DNA from: Luteibacter jiangsuensis | Lineage (GTDB): Bacteria > Pseudomonadota > Gammaproteobacteria > Xanthomonadales > Rhodanobacteraceae | Direction: 5' to 3' | Length of the DNA stretch: 64,000 nucleotides | NCBI RefSeq assembly: GCF_030812295.1 | Contig: NZ_JAUSSK010000006.1 | Coordinates: forward strand, 1-64,000 | Shown: piece by piece, positions 17,410-26,284 of the stretch | How the letters are laid out: each line of letters starts with the position of its first letter | How positions within the stretch are numbered: position 1 is the stretch's first letter | Notes under the pieces: model-generated | Databases searched by the model: none | Told to the model about the DNA's origin: nothing | The model's input: the letters and a program-made list of their open reading frames with translations, nothing else | Position numbers and translations under genes: made by a program

Positions 17410-17715
17410 TCACCCCCTCACCCTCAAGCATGGCGCGCAGGGGAGCGGAACGCACAGCAAAGACCTCAAAGAACCCCATAGACGCAAGCCGCCGCGCATC
17501 CCGAAGAATGCGCTCTTCACAAACAATGCGTACCGGCTCCGTCGCACGATGATCGAGGGTCAGCCTCACCAGCAGCACGAAAGCAGCCAGCTCGCCCCAC
17601 CCGTCGACCGGGCTGTGCGAACCAGGCTTGCGCGGCGGTCTCCCAAGCCCGCCGTACAACCATTTCAACCGCACCCAGCTGGGCCGTCCGATGCCTCCGC
17701 ACTTCCGGCCCAACA
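17410..17715. other. Interval without a confident gene
   Basis: About 300 bases. A minus-strand frame ending near 17396 has plausible composition in its last ~65 codons (for example RIVCEERILRDARRLASMG), but its upstream part overlaps the MipA gene in another frame and it has no good start. It may be a gene fragment. Nothing else is supported. Confidence 0.3.
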
Positions 17716-18567
17716 TCAGAATTGATACCCGAGGAACACGCCTGTGGAGACCTGATTCGTCCTGCCGTTGGCAGTGACGATGGGGCTGCTCTTGGCGTCG
17801 CCTGTCAACCGCTCGTACTTGACCAAGCCGGTGAGAGTCCAACGCTTGCCGAAGGCGTAGTTCAGCGTCGTCGTCACCCCGTAGCTGGTGATCCCGGCGC
17901 TGGGCCGGTAGGGCTGCAACTCCGTGGCCAGGGATTGCGCCTGCGAGACTCCGAAATAGGTGCGCGTACGGGTCGCGTCCGCCCACTGTGTGCTTACCTG
18001 TGTCATCCAGCGGAGATGGGACGCAAGGCGCATGGTATAGCCGAACCCAAGCTGGACGGCCGTTCCGCTGCCACGCGTGCTGCTTTCACCGTGCTCCTTT
18101 CTGAGGACGGCGCCACGCGTGGCCGCCAGTTCAGCGAACCATGATTCGGTCCGGTAGCTGCCGAACACGCCCGCATCGATGCCGCCACTGATCTTGCCCA
18201 GACCGTGCAGTGCACGATCGTCGGATTCGTCCCATTCGGCTTCCGGCGTGATGCGTGTCATCACCCCCAGCCGAAAGCGATCGTTCTGGCCGAAGCGGAA
18301 CAGGTTCACTCCGACAACGGGGCCGCGCACGAAGAAGCGGTCGCCATAATCGATCGACAAATAAGGAGCGGGACGAATCTGGCTTTTGGACGCGCCGGGG
18401 AAGATCGGCGTGCGCAGGACACCGAGCCCGGCGACCACATTCCAATCGCCCTCCTGCGTGGACTGCGGGGCTGTTTGCGCCCATGCCGGAGTAGTCGTCA
18501 CGAATAAAGCTATTCCCATGGCGCATGCCCCCGGGGCCGCGCGCAGGAGTGGGATCAGGTTCTTCAT
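17716..18567 (-). CDS. MipA/OmpV-family outer-membrane protein
   Basis: A 283-residue outer-membrane beta-barrel protein of the MipA/OmpV family. It has an N-terminal signal peptide ending around TPAWAQ, then alternating strands typical of the family (WNVVAGLGVLRTPIFPGASK, PAPYLSIDYGDRFFVRG) and a terminal aromatic residue (FLGYQF) expected for BAM-dependent insertion. ATG 18567 is preceded by AAGGA at eight bases. It is divergent from a two-component system whose regulator starts 136 bases away, an arrangement seen for MipA genes controlled by their neighbour. MipA proteins have been linked to murein scaffolding and to antibiotic response, so the exact role remains open. Confidence 0.85.
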   Translation of the reverse strand: MKNLIPLLRAAPGACAMGIALFVTTTPAWAQTAPQSTQEGDWNVVAGLGVLRTPIFPGASKSQIRPAPYLSIDYGDRFFVRGPVVGVNLFRFGQNDRFRLGVMTRITPEAEWDESDDRALHGLGKISGGIDAGVFGSYRTESWFAELAATRGAVLRKEHGESSTRGSGTAVQLGFGYTMRLASHLRWMTQVSTQWADATRTRTYFGVSQAQSLATELQPYRPSAGITSYGVTTTLNYAFGKRWTLTGLVKYERLTGDAKSSPIVTANGRTNQVSTGVFLGYQF

Positions 18568-18702
18568 GGTCAGCATCCTTGGGGATAACGGAGGCCTGGA
18601 CTCTAGGTGGCCGCCCGCCGTGGACGATGACTTGGGCCTTGCAAATCGTTTCAGTATGTTTCAGCCGTGTCGCGGGCTGCCGGACTGGGTTATCGTCCGG
18701 CC

Positions 18703-19458
18703 ATGAAGGCCAGCGCATCAGTCACTCACCAGCCGCACGTGTTGATCGTCGATGACGATCAGCGCATCCGTGCGATGTTGGCCCGGTTCCTCGGTGATCA
18801 CGGCATGTATGTCACCGTGGCTGGGGATGGCGTTCAGATGTTCGACGCTCTGAGCCGCGAGGCCGCCGACCTCATCGTGCTGGATGTGATGCTGCCTGGC
18901 GAGAGCGGATTCTCCCTGTGCCGGCAGTTGCAGAACCCGGAGCGGCCGATCCCGGTCATCCTCCTGACGGCCATGGACGGGGAGACCGATCGCGTGGTCG
19001 GCCTGGAACTGGGCGCCGACGACTACATCGTCAAGCCCTTCAATCCGCGGGAACTGATCGCCCGTATCCGCGCCGTGCTGCGTCGGACCTACGTCAAGGC
19101 GGATCAGGCGCAGAGGAAGCGGCCTGTCTATCGTTTCGCCGACTGGACAATCAATGTCAGCCATCGCAGCCTGAAGTCACCCACAGGCATGCTTACCGAT
19201 CTGACCAGCGGGGAGTTCGATCTTCTGCTGGCTTTCGTGGAACATCCGCAGCAGATACTGAGTCGTGATCGTCTTATGGACCTGGCGCGCGGACGCAACA
19301 GCAATCCGTTCGACCGCAGTATCGATGTGCAGATCAGTCGGCTTCGGCGAAAGATCGAGACCAGTCCCCTCGATCCGGTGCTGATCAAGACGGTTCGCAA
19401 TGGCGGCTATTTTTTCGCCGCCGATGTCAGCTCCGAAGTGGACGGCCAGACGGAATGA
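18703..19458 (+). CDS. OmpR-family response regulator
   Basis: A 251-residue regulator. The receiver domain (residues ~8-120) shows the acidic pocket VDDDQ, the phospho-acceptor in LIVLDVMLPGESG, LTAMDGETD, and the lysine in DDYIVKPFNPREL. The C-terminal winged helix ends with DVQISRLRRKIE and IKTVRNGGYFF, typical of OmpR/PhoB. ATG 18703 is preferred to a GTG at 18667, which would add a non-conserved extension. It shares a four-base ATGA overlap with the sensor kinase gene. The divergent MipA gene is the likeliest target. Confidence 0.92.
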   Translation: MKASASVTHQPHVLIVDDDQRIRAMLARFLGDHGMYVTVAGDGVQMFDALSREAADLIVLDVMLPGESGFSLCRQLQNPERPIPVILLTAMDGETDRVVGLELGADDYIVKPFNPRELIARIRAVLRRTYVKADQAQRKRPVYRFADWTINVSHRSLKSPTGMLTDLTSGEFDLLLAFVEHPQQILSRDRLMDLARGRNSNPFDRSIDVQISRLRRKIETSPLDPVLIKTVRNGGYFFAADVSSEVDGQTE

Positions 19459-20963
19459 CGTTTCGCTGGCGTCCAAAGTTTGGGCTGACGTCGCGCATCG
19501 TCATCGTGATCCTGCTGTCGCAGGTGTCTATCGAGTTGTTCCAGAACATGCTTAAGCGGCTGGTGCCGCCACCGAGCTTCATTCTCATCGACGGTCAATG
19601 GTTATCCGATCGCACGGTGGAGGCCGTTCGGGTGGCGCGCAACACGCGGATCGAAGAACAACAGAAGAAGCTTGACTCGCTCGCGTCGTCGGGGTGGTTG
19701 AGGTTTCGTATCGAGCCGGCGTCTCCGGCGGCAACGAAGATCGTAGCCACCACGCTTGCCGGTGGAACGCTCTCGCTGACGAACCCGCATGTCTCGGAGC
19801 CGGCGCCTGGCACATCATCCGAGCTTCTGACGTCGATCGTGCGAGGTATCGCGCCGCAAATCGGAGTCGATCCAGCCGATATCCGGGCAAGTGCGGAAAT
19901 CACGTCCACCGACATCGACCTGGAGACCGGCACCCTGGTGGTTCTGGCTGCCAGTCTGCCGACGCGCCTCGTCAACGTCGCGCGCAATCGCATGCAGCCG
20001 GATATCGCGATACTGCGAAGTTTCCGTATCGCCATCGATCTGGGCGGCTCGCGCTGGCTGGTGATCTCGCAGAATCTGGACGAGAAAGCGGCCACGCGCC
20101 GCTTCAGGAACATTGCGATCATCATCGTCACGCTGCTATTCGTCGGCATCCTGTCGCTATGGATGGCACGCCGGCTGGTTCGGCCATTGACGCGGCTGAG
20201 CGAGGCCGCCGAGCGCCTGGGAAGGGAGCGCAAGCCTACCCTCATCGGTGATATGTCCATCCCGGAGTACGCCTCGATCGCACGGACGTTCAATGAGATG
20301 CAGCTTCGGCTGAAGCAGTTCGTCGACGAGCGGACCCACATGCTGGCGGCGATCGCGCACGACCTGCGCACGCCGCTCACGCGCCTACGGATCTTTGCGG
20401 AATACGTCGATGACGAACCGCAACAGCGGCAGCTCCTTGCCGACATCGCCGAGATGGACGCCATGATCAACAGCACCCTGGCATTCGCCGGTGGGGAGGC
20501 CACGTCCGAGGCGCATAGCCCGGTGGACATAGCTGCCTTGCTGATCAGCCTATGCGACAACGCTTGCGATGCGGGAGGGTGGGTCGACTATCGCGGGCCT
20601 GACCACGCGCAGCTTCCCTGCCAACCGGTGGCCATGCGCCGTGCACTCGCCAACCTCATTGAGAATGGCTGTAAGTACGCCAGGCACGTCACGGTCGAGC
20701 TGAGTGACCACACGGATTCCATCGGTATCGCCATCAGCGATGATGGGCCGGGCATCGCGCCTGAACAGGTCGAGCGTGCCTTCGCCCCCTTTCAACGCCT
20801 GGAGGGATCGCGCAACCGGACTACCGGCGGCACGGGCCTGGGCCTGGCGATTGCGCGCGACGTCATGCGCGGCCATGGCGGCAGCATCCGTCTGTTACCC
20901 GTCGCGCCGCATGGACTGCTCGTGCAGGTGGATCTGCCCAAGCCGAGCGCGCAGGTGGGGTGA
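19455..20963 (+). CDS. Membrane sensor histidine kinase
   Basis: A 502-residue kinase, translationally coupled to the regulator by ATGA. It has an N-terminal membrane segment (SRIVIVILLSQVSIELF), a periplasmic sensor of about 190 residues, a second membrane segment (IAIIIVTLLFVGILSLWMA), then HAMP. The HisKA phospho-acceptor is in AIAHDLRTPLTRLR. The ATPase domain shows the N box NLIENGCKYA, G1 DDGPGIAPE and G2 GTGLGLAIA. The layout is EnvZ-like. The stimulus is unknown; the periplasmic loop has no recognised domain. Confidence 0.92.
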   Translation: MTFRWRPKFGLTSRIVIVILLSQVSIELFQNMLKRLVPPPSFILIDGQWLSDRTVEAVRVARNTRIEEQQKKLDSLASSGWLRFRIEPASPAATKIVATTLAGGTLSLTNPHVSEPAPGTSSELLTSIVRGIAPQIGVDPADIRASAEITSTDIDLETGTLVVLAASLPTRLVNVARNRMQPDIAILRSFRIAIDLGGSRWLVISQNLDEKAATRRFRNIAIIIVTLLFVGILSLWMARRLVRPLTRLSEAAERLGRERKPTLIGDMSIPEYASIARTFNEMQLRLKQFVDERTHMLAAIAHDLRTPLTRLRIFAEYVDDEPQQRQLLADIAEMDAMINSTLAFAGGEATSEAHSPVDIAALLISLCDNACDAGGWVDYRGPDHAQLPCQPVAMRRALANLIENGCKYARHVTVELSDHTDSIGIAISDDGPGIAPEQVERAFAPFQRLEGSRNRTTGGTGLGLAIARDVMRGHGGSIRLLPVAPHGLLVQVDLPKPSAQVG

Positions 20964-21642
20964 GGTGCTTTGCTGCATCATCGTTATCTCGCCGGAGTAA
21001 CTGGATCGGCTCAGCGATAGCAATGAGAAAGCCGGAACTTGGTCCGAATGAGGAAAGGCTCGTGCGCAATTCCTCATGCAGTCCGTGCGAGCCCCGCGCC
21101 CACCGCTAGGTGAACTGGGCAATTCGCCCGTGACGCACGTGCGCCTACAGACAACCATAAGATGTTTTGTTAGGGTCGTGCCGTTGCCCGCGCGCTGTGA
21201 CTGCATCTGGCGGACAACCATCGGCAAGTACGATGAAAGCGCAGGCCAAGGGTGCTACCAACACCCCTGACCTGCTGACCACAAATAACTTACTAGGAGT
21301 CGATCTGTGGCTACCACCGATCATACGGCACCCGCTCGCCCGCCGAATCCCCCCGGCGACATCCCCACCGGTCACCGGGCGGTCTGCCGACCTCGCAGAC
21401 GCGGTTGACGAACTGCGGATTCAGCCCCTCATCTGAGACGTTTCTTGGCCGCACCTATGGGGCAAGCGCCCGTGCGAGCTACTGAAACCGGCTGACGCCG
21501 CGTCCACTTCATCAATCACGCCACCCGGCGCCCGGCCTCGGGCAGCCGCTGAACCCGCGAGTCCGTTCGATCCGCGGCACGTTGCGCTGTGCGTGGCGTG
21601 CCGCACCTGGACGGCGGCGGCGAATACTTCCAAGGAATGCTC
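20964..21642. other. Intergenic stretch without a confident gene
   Basis: About 680 bases lie between the kinase and the next small gene. A GTG at 21307 follows AGGAG at eight bases and opens 33 codons (MATTDHTAPARPPNPPGDIP...), and another frame runs from about 21232 to 21436; neither resembles a known product. One could be a short leader or a frameshifted remnant. No repeat or RNA gene was seen. Confidence 0.4.
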
Positions 21643-21960
21643 ATGCCTGGTTACGACACCCCCCGCGCGGATGGACGCGCGCGCCACTACATCGACCCCG
21701 AAGCGTCGGCGCACGACCTGCTCAATGACGCGACCGAGTGGTTGCAGTACGCCCGTGGTCTTACCGGCTTCCTCGCGGATCTCGTGCATGAATCGGACAG
21801 TGTGGACTGCGCGCGGTTGGCGCTATCGCTCGAAGCCATCGGCGGGTTAATGCACATGGGTGTGCAGTGCACGGCACACGCGCATGCGCGCATGTCGTGG
21901 GAACAGGCCAGGGACGCGAACCACTTCAACGCCGCTTCCGCATGCATGGAAGCGGAGTAG
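21643..21960 (+). CDS. Small DUF3077/DUF6124-like protein
   Basis: A 105-residue protein. The central helical part (ASAHDLLNDATEWLQYARGL and LSLEAIGGLMHMGVQ) resembles the small DUF3077/DUF6124 proteins common in pseudomonads, whose function is unknown. ATG 21643 is chosen because AAGGAA lies six bases upstream; an in-frame start at 21589 has no such site. There is no signal peptide. It precedes the VirD4 gene by about 110 bases, including a palindrome, and may not belong to that operon. Confidence 0.62.
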   Translation: MPGYDTPRADGRARHYIDPEASAHDLLNDATEWLQYARGLTGFLADLVHESDSVDCARLALSLEAIGGLMHMGVQCTAHAHARMSWEQARDANHFNAASACMEAE

Positions 21961-21983
21961 TGAAGGGCACGATTTGCCTATCG

Positions 21984-22002
21984 CGTGAGAACTTTCCTCA
22001 CG
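21984..22002. promoter_or_regulatory. Perfect palindrome ahead of virD4
   Basis: CGTGAG and CTCACG arms flank a seven-base loop (AACTTTC), 66 bases before the virD4 start. It could be an operator for the secretion locus or the terminator stem of the preceding small gene; it has no T-run. Confidence 0.35.
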
Positions 22003-22067
22003 TTGATCCATGCCACCAAAAGTTGGCTAAACTCCGCCCCCTTCCCACTGGCACGGAGCGCCATTAA

Positions 22068-23747
22068 GTGACTGGATCGAACAAGATCATCCTCGCGATG
22101 GTCATCCTGCTGGCCGCCCTCTGCGGTGGCCTCTACCTCTCGGGTTACCTGACCCTCCTGCTGATCGGCGTCGATGCCCCGATCACGTGGCGGCTCTGGT
22201 GGGGCTACTACAACGCGATGGCGTACCCGCAGTTCGCGCCCTACGTGTGGAAGATCAAGTTCGGTGGCATCGTCGGCTTCGGCTTACCTGCGCTGGCGTG
22301 GATCGCGTGTGTCGTCCTGTTGCTGAAATCGAAGTCGCGCAACCTCCACGGCGATGCCCGCTTCGCCACGCGTCGTGATCTCGAGAAGGAAGGTCTGTTC
22401 AACGATTCGCCTGACGGCATCGTCGTAGGTAAATTCGGCAAGAAGCTGATTCGGCTCAGCGGACAGCAGTTCGTGATCCTCGCCGCACCGACCCGATCGG
22501 GCAAGGGCGTCGGTGTGGTCATTCCCAATCTCCTTGAATATCAGGGGTCCGTCGTGGTCCTGGACATCAAGCAGGAGAACTTCGACCTGACCAGCGGATG
22601 GCGCAAGTCACAGGGGCAGGATATCTACCTGTTCAACCCGTTCGCGGAGGATCGGCGGACCCATCGCTGGAACCCCTTGCACTACGTCTCGGCCGATCCC
22701 GCCTTTCGCATATCCGATATCCAGTCCATCGCGGCCATGCTGTACCCAGACGGCAACGGCGACCAGAAGTTCTGGATCAGTCAGGCGCGGAATGCGTTCA
22801 CGGCCTTTGCCCTCTATCTGTTCGAGAACCTGGATGCCGCCGCGAAGGACGATAGCCCCTTCGGCGAACTGCACTTCCCCACGCTGGGTGGGATCTTCCG
22901 GCTTTCGACCAGCGACGGCGGTAGCTTGCGCGAGTACCTGGAGCGTCTGTCGAGCCAAGACTTCCTCAGTACGGATGCCAAGGCCGCCTTCGCCAACCTG
23001 CTGTCACAGGCGGACGAGACCTTCGCATCGATCATGGGCAGCTTCAGGGAGCCGCTGAATGCATGGATCAACCCGGTGCTGGACGCGGCCACGAGCTGCA
23101 ACGACTTCCTGCTCACGGACGTGCGCAAGAAGAAGATGACCATCTACATCGGTATCCAGCCGAACAAGCTGGCCGAGAGCCGCCTGATCGTCAATCTGTT
23201 CTTCAGCCAGCTGATCAACGTCAACACGCGGGAACTGCCGCAGACCAATCCCGAACTCAAACATCAGTGCCTTCTGCTGATGGACGAGTTCACCGCCATC
23301 GGCAAGGTCGACATCCTGGCGAGTTCGGTGTCGTACATGGCCGGGTACAACCTGCGCCTGTTGCCCATCATCCAGAGCATGGCGCAGCTGGATGCGACGT
23401 ACGGGAAGGACATCTCGCGGACGATCATCACCAACCATGCCTTGCAGATCATCTTCGCGCCGCGCGAACAACAGGACGCGAACGACTATTCGGACATGCT
23501 CGGCTATACGACGGTGTCCAAGGAGAGCGTGTCGAAGGGCAGGGACGTGTCACGCAGTCGGTCCGACGAACGCCGGGCGCTGATGCTGCCGCAGGAGCTC
23601 AAGGCGATGGGAACCGATAAGGAGGTGATTCTCTACGAAGGCATCGCGCATCCGGTGAAGTGCGAGAAGATCAGGTATTACAAGGATAAGCGGTTCAGGG
23701 CGAAGTTGTTGCCTAAGGTTGAAATTGGTGCGTTGTCGAATGGATGA
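22068..23747 (+). CDS. virD4: VirD4-type type IV secretion coupling ATPase
   Basis: A 559-residue inner-membrane coupling protein. Two N-terminal membrane segments (about residues 6-34 and 66-86) precede a cytosolic ATPase with Walker A in APTRSGKGVG (residues 140-149) and Walker B in LLLMDEFTAIGK. Family landmarks LVVLDIKQENFDLTSGWR-like text and WNPLHYVS follow Walker A. The start is GTG at 22068 with GGAG upstream. VirD4 hands substrates to the VirB channel. In Xanthomonadales it recognises XVIPCD-tailed effectors, and such an effector is encoded 2.5 kb downstream. No virB genes lie in this window, so the channel must be elsewhere if functional. Confidence 0.93.
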   Translation: MTGSNKIILAMVILLAALCGGLYLSGYLTLLLIGVDAPITWRLWWGYYNAMAYPQFAPYVWKIKFGGIVGFGLPALAWIACVVLLLKSKSRNLHGDARFATRRDLEKEGLFNDSPDGIVVGKFGKKLIRLSGQQFVILAAPTRSGKGVGVVIPNLLEYQGSVVVLDIKQENFDLTSGWRKSQGQDIYLFNPFAEDRRTHRWNPLHYVSADPAFRISDIQSIAAMLYPDGNGDQKFWISQARNAFTAFALYLFENLDAAAKDDSPFGELHFPTLGGIFRLSTSDGGSLREYLERLSSQDFLSTDAKAAFANLLSQADETFASIMGSFREPLNAWINPVLDAATSCNDFLLTDVRKKKMTIYIGIQPNKLAESRLIVNLFFSQLINVNTRELPQTNPELKHQCLLLMDEFTAIGKVDILASSVSYMAGYNLRLLPIIQSMAQLDATYGKDISRTIITNHALQIIFAPREQQDANDYSDMLGYTTVSKESVSKGRDVSRSRSDERRALMLPQELKAMGTDKEVILYEGIAHPVKCEKIRYYKDKRFRAKLLPKVEIGALSNG

Positions 23748-23755
23748 GGTGATCT

Positions 23756-24934
23756 TTGTCTAAGATGGATATCAATTACAAAAATCGTGCGATGTTGGGC
23801 CACCGTCCTGCGACTCCACTCGACCTTGCCAAGTACAACGATGCGAAGAACTCGCTGGACCAATTCCTGGCGATTTTTCCTATACCCACAATCGGTACAC
23901 ATGAGAGGCTATTCGTCATCGCGTTTGACGGAGCGGAAAACCACGAGTTCTTGGGCCCGGAGTACGCCAGCAACGTTGGGAAGATCCACGATCAGATGAA
24001 TCGTGCCAAAAGCCTCGTGCTTGATCATATCGTGCCGTACTACGTTGAAGCCGCGGTGACTCGTAGAAGATGGCTGAGAGGAGGCCGTGACATCGTTCGT
24101 GGGTCGAGCTATGAATCGACCATAAGGGCGGCTTACAACGCACTCGTTAATCAGGCAAATAGATGGATCAGGGATGATCCCGATACTGTGATACGGGTGC
24201 ATAGCCTGGGATTCGGTCAAGGCGCAGGTCACATTCCCGGTTTCGCGAAGTTGTTGCACGACCTCGGAATTCCAGACTTGACTAGCAAGGTCGCAGCCGG
24301 TGAAGGAACCATTACCTACGCTCGAAATCTCGTGGATTCATGTCGGATCGTCCAGACGGTGGCTCTTCTGGACCCCGTCGCGGTCACCATTCCGGCGGAA
24401 GCCGATCGTCGGTTGCCGCCCTCGGTCGTCTCGGGCCTCCAGATTACGGCGGCGGATGAGTTTCGGGTCTCGTTCGCCTCTGACCAGCTGATCCCGCCCG
24501 GTCAATCGGAAGATGGCCGCTTCCTTAACCTTCGCGTTCCGGGCGCACATTCCGATATCGGTGGTGGCTATCTCCGTGACGGAATATCAATTCGTTGCGG
24601 AAATCTCATGCGGGACTATTGCAATTCACTCTGTCATGAGCCGTTCTTAGGCAAGGAACATGTGCCCTTAAGCCGGCAGCTCAATGTCGTCCATCGCTCC
24701 ACCGACGGGTACGTCCGTCTGAGCACCGTCGAAGGCCTCCGATGGGCGCTCGAATCGATTGAGGCGGGGCCCGGCAAGAGTTTCTTAGCGCTTGCTGTCA
24801 TTCTTTGCTTGGCTATAAACATATGCCTTGGTATTAACTTCAGGGGCATGCCATACCTGGCAGTGCTTCTAGGCTCTCTGGCAGCCGGCGTCGTCGGATT
24901 CCGTCGTGCTAACTATCGGCTTGACTACAAGTAA
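23756..24934 (+). CDS. DUF2235 lipase-like paralogue lacking the nucleophile serine, membrane-tailed
   Basis: A 392-residue homologue of the first ~320 residues of the effector at 26285-28939, in near gap-free register. At residue 154 the effector has GFSRG but this protein has GFGQG, so the serine nucleophile is a glycine; FDGTGNN is changed to FDGAENH. The expected aspartate (LLDPVAV) and histidine (GAHSDIGGGY) remain. Instead of the effector's long tail it ends in two hydrophobic segments (FLALAVILCLAINICLGI and YLAVLLGSLAAGVVGF). A TTG at 23756 is the likely start because GAGGTGAT lies six bases before it; ATG 23765 is the alternative. It follows virD4 by eight bases. A protective or decoy role is inference. 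Confidence 0.82.
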   Translation: MSKMDINYKNRAMLGHRPATPLDLAKYNDAKNSLDQFLAIFPIPTIGTHERLFVIAFDGAENHEFLGPEYASNVGKIHDQMNRAKSLVLDHIVPYYVEAAVTRRRWLRGGRDIVRGSSYESTIRAAYNALVNQANRWIRDDPDTVIRVHSLGFGQGAGHIPGFAKLLHDLGIPDLTSKVAAGEGTITYARNLVDSCRIVQTVALLDPVAVTIPAEADRRLPPSVVSGLQITAADEFRVSFASDQLIPPGQSEDGRFLNLRVPGAHSDIGGGYLRDGISIRCGNLMRDYCNSLCHEPFLGKEHVPLSRQLNVVHRSTDGYVRLSTVEGLRWALESIEAGPGKSFLALAVILCLAINICLGINFRGMPYLAVLLGSLAAGVVGFRRANYRLDYK

Positions 24935-24956
24935 TATCGACAAGGAAGTAGTTGCT

Positions 24957-25595
24957 ATGGAAAAGCAGATATCGCACACGACGGACCGCGAACTCGCCGG
25001 GCCGCTGTACGGAAAAGATCCGTGGCCGCTGCGCTTTCATACACACAGCTTCGGCGCTGTATGTTTCAACACGCGTGCCTGCAGCATCATTTACTGCCGG
25101 CGCCAGTTTGGTACCCGGGAAGTCGGCTATGACGGCATGTACTACGATAAACCTTCCGGACCCGCGCCACTTGGACCATGGAGAGATCGGTGGATAGCCC
25201 ATCACGCGGCGTCCCTCGTTGAGGGGCGGACCTTCTCGACACCTCTCGATATCGAATGGACATCGCTTGACGGACGTGATTACGCTATGTCGCTTGACTT
25301 GGGTGAGGTGTTCAAGGACCGGATTGTTCTTCATGAGGTTACTCGCAATGAGGTCAATGAGGCGTGGCTTAGCGCGACATCGATTGATCCGGTTAGTCCA
25401 CACATTCTCGCTGAAGTGAACGATAGGACTATAAGCCTCTACATGAGGGCGATGGTCGCTACGGAAATTGAACAAATACCCGGAAACGACAGAAGCCACT
25501 TTAGAGATGATTTGATCCTTGCCTGGAGTCGTACCTATGACTTGTGCGGATCAGTCAATTTGCCCGAGGCATTTGGTGCTCTACAAGATAGCTAG
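24957..25595 (+). CDS. Candidate effector-immunity protein, copy A
   Basis: A 212-residue protein with no signal peptide, lipobox or membrane segment. It is clearly paralogous to the next gene: both begin with ELAGPLYGKDPWPLRFH and share VSPHI...EVNDRT and SHFRDDLILAW near the end. This copy has about 20 extra C-terminal residues. The start at 24957 has AAGGAAG nine bases upstream. Position between the lipase paralogue and the lipase effector suggests an immunity role, since effector genes are usually paired with such a protector. A cytosolic location would be unusual for a phospholipase antidote, so the function is uncertain. Confidence 0.68.
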   Translation: MEKQISHTTDRELAGPLYGKDPWPLRFHTHSFGAVCFNTRACSIIYCRRQFGTREVGYDGMYYDKPSGPAPLGPWRDRWIAHHAASLVEGRTFSTPLDIEWTSLDGRDYAMSLDLGEVFKDRIVLHEVTRNEVNEAWLSATSIDPVSPHILAEVNDRTISLYMRAMVATEIEQIPGNDRSHFRDDLILAWSRTYDLCGSVNLPEAFGALQDS

Positions 25596-25695
25596 TGGTG
25601 ACCTGTGCTTCGAATGGCTATCGCTGTATGCAACAGCACAGGCAAGCTGTTCGAACGGTCCTCAACATGACGTTAGATGATATGGAAGGTCACGT

Positions 25696-26268
25696 ATGAA
25701 ATTTACGCCGAATCTTGAGCTCGCTGGACCCCTGTACGGAAAGGATCCATGGCCACTGCGCTTCCATTCGCACTCTTTCAATGCGGTTTGTTTCAACACA
25801 CTGGAGTGCAGCATTCTCTATAACGGACACCAGTTCGGCACTCGCCGATACGGTTATGCGGGCGAGATCCTTGACAAGCCATCCGGTGCGCCACCGTTCG
25901 AGAACTGGCGAGAGAAATGGAGCGGTAGGCACGGAATCATCCCGACCGACGGGAGAACTTTCCCTGGTGCCGTTCAAATTGAATGGACATCATCGGATGG
26001 CGATCGTCACGCAGCATCTGTCGATCTAGATAAGTTGTTTGCGGACAGGGTGATTCTTCACCTGGTCGGCCGGGATCAGGTGAAGGAAGAATGGCTGAAG
26101 GCTAAGTCTGTTCATCCCGTCAGTCCGCACATCATGGTCGAAGTTAACGACCGTACCTTGAACATTTTCATGAGAGCACTTGTTGCTACGGAACAAGAAC
26201 AGATTCCGGGCAATAGTCATAGTCACTTTCGTGATGACCTGATCCTTGCATGGACTTGCACATACTGA
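25696..26268 (+). CDS. Candidate effector-immunity protein, copy B
   Basis: A 190-residue paralogue of the preceding gene, sharing an almost identical first 55 residues (for example GKDPWPLRFHSHSFNAVCFN) and the SHFRDDLILAW ending, but stopping shortly after. ATG 25696 follows GGAAGG. The effector gene starts 16 bases after its stop, so it is the copy most tightly linked to the active effector. No export signal is visible. The pair probably arose by tandem duplication together with the duplicated lipase-like genes. Confidence 0.72.
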   Translation: MKFTPNLELAGPLYGKDPWPLRFHSHSFNAVCFNTLECSILYNGHQFGTRRYGYAGEILDKPSGAPPFENWREKWSGRHGIIPTDGRTFPGAVQIEWTSSDGDRHAASVDLDKLFADRVILHLVGRDQVKEEWLKAKSVHPVSPHIMVEVNDRTLNIFMRALVATEQEQIPGNSHSHFRDDLILAWTCTY

Positions 26269-26284
26269 GCTAGGAGAGCTCGTG

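Noticed and set aside
9764-17715. Integrase, tRNA or direct-repeat att sites bounding the island
   Set aside because: None could be seen; the mode of acquisition is unknown.
21167-21436. 89-codon frame and an overlapping 33-codon GTG frame
   Set aside because: The two conflict, neither has a recognised product, and only the short one has a ribosome site; left as an unassigned interval.
24957-26268. Lipoprotein immunity proteins
   Set aside because: Neither product has a signal peptide or lipobox cysteine.
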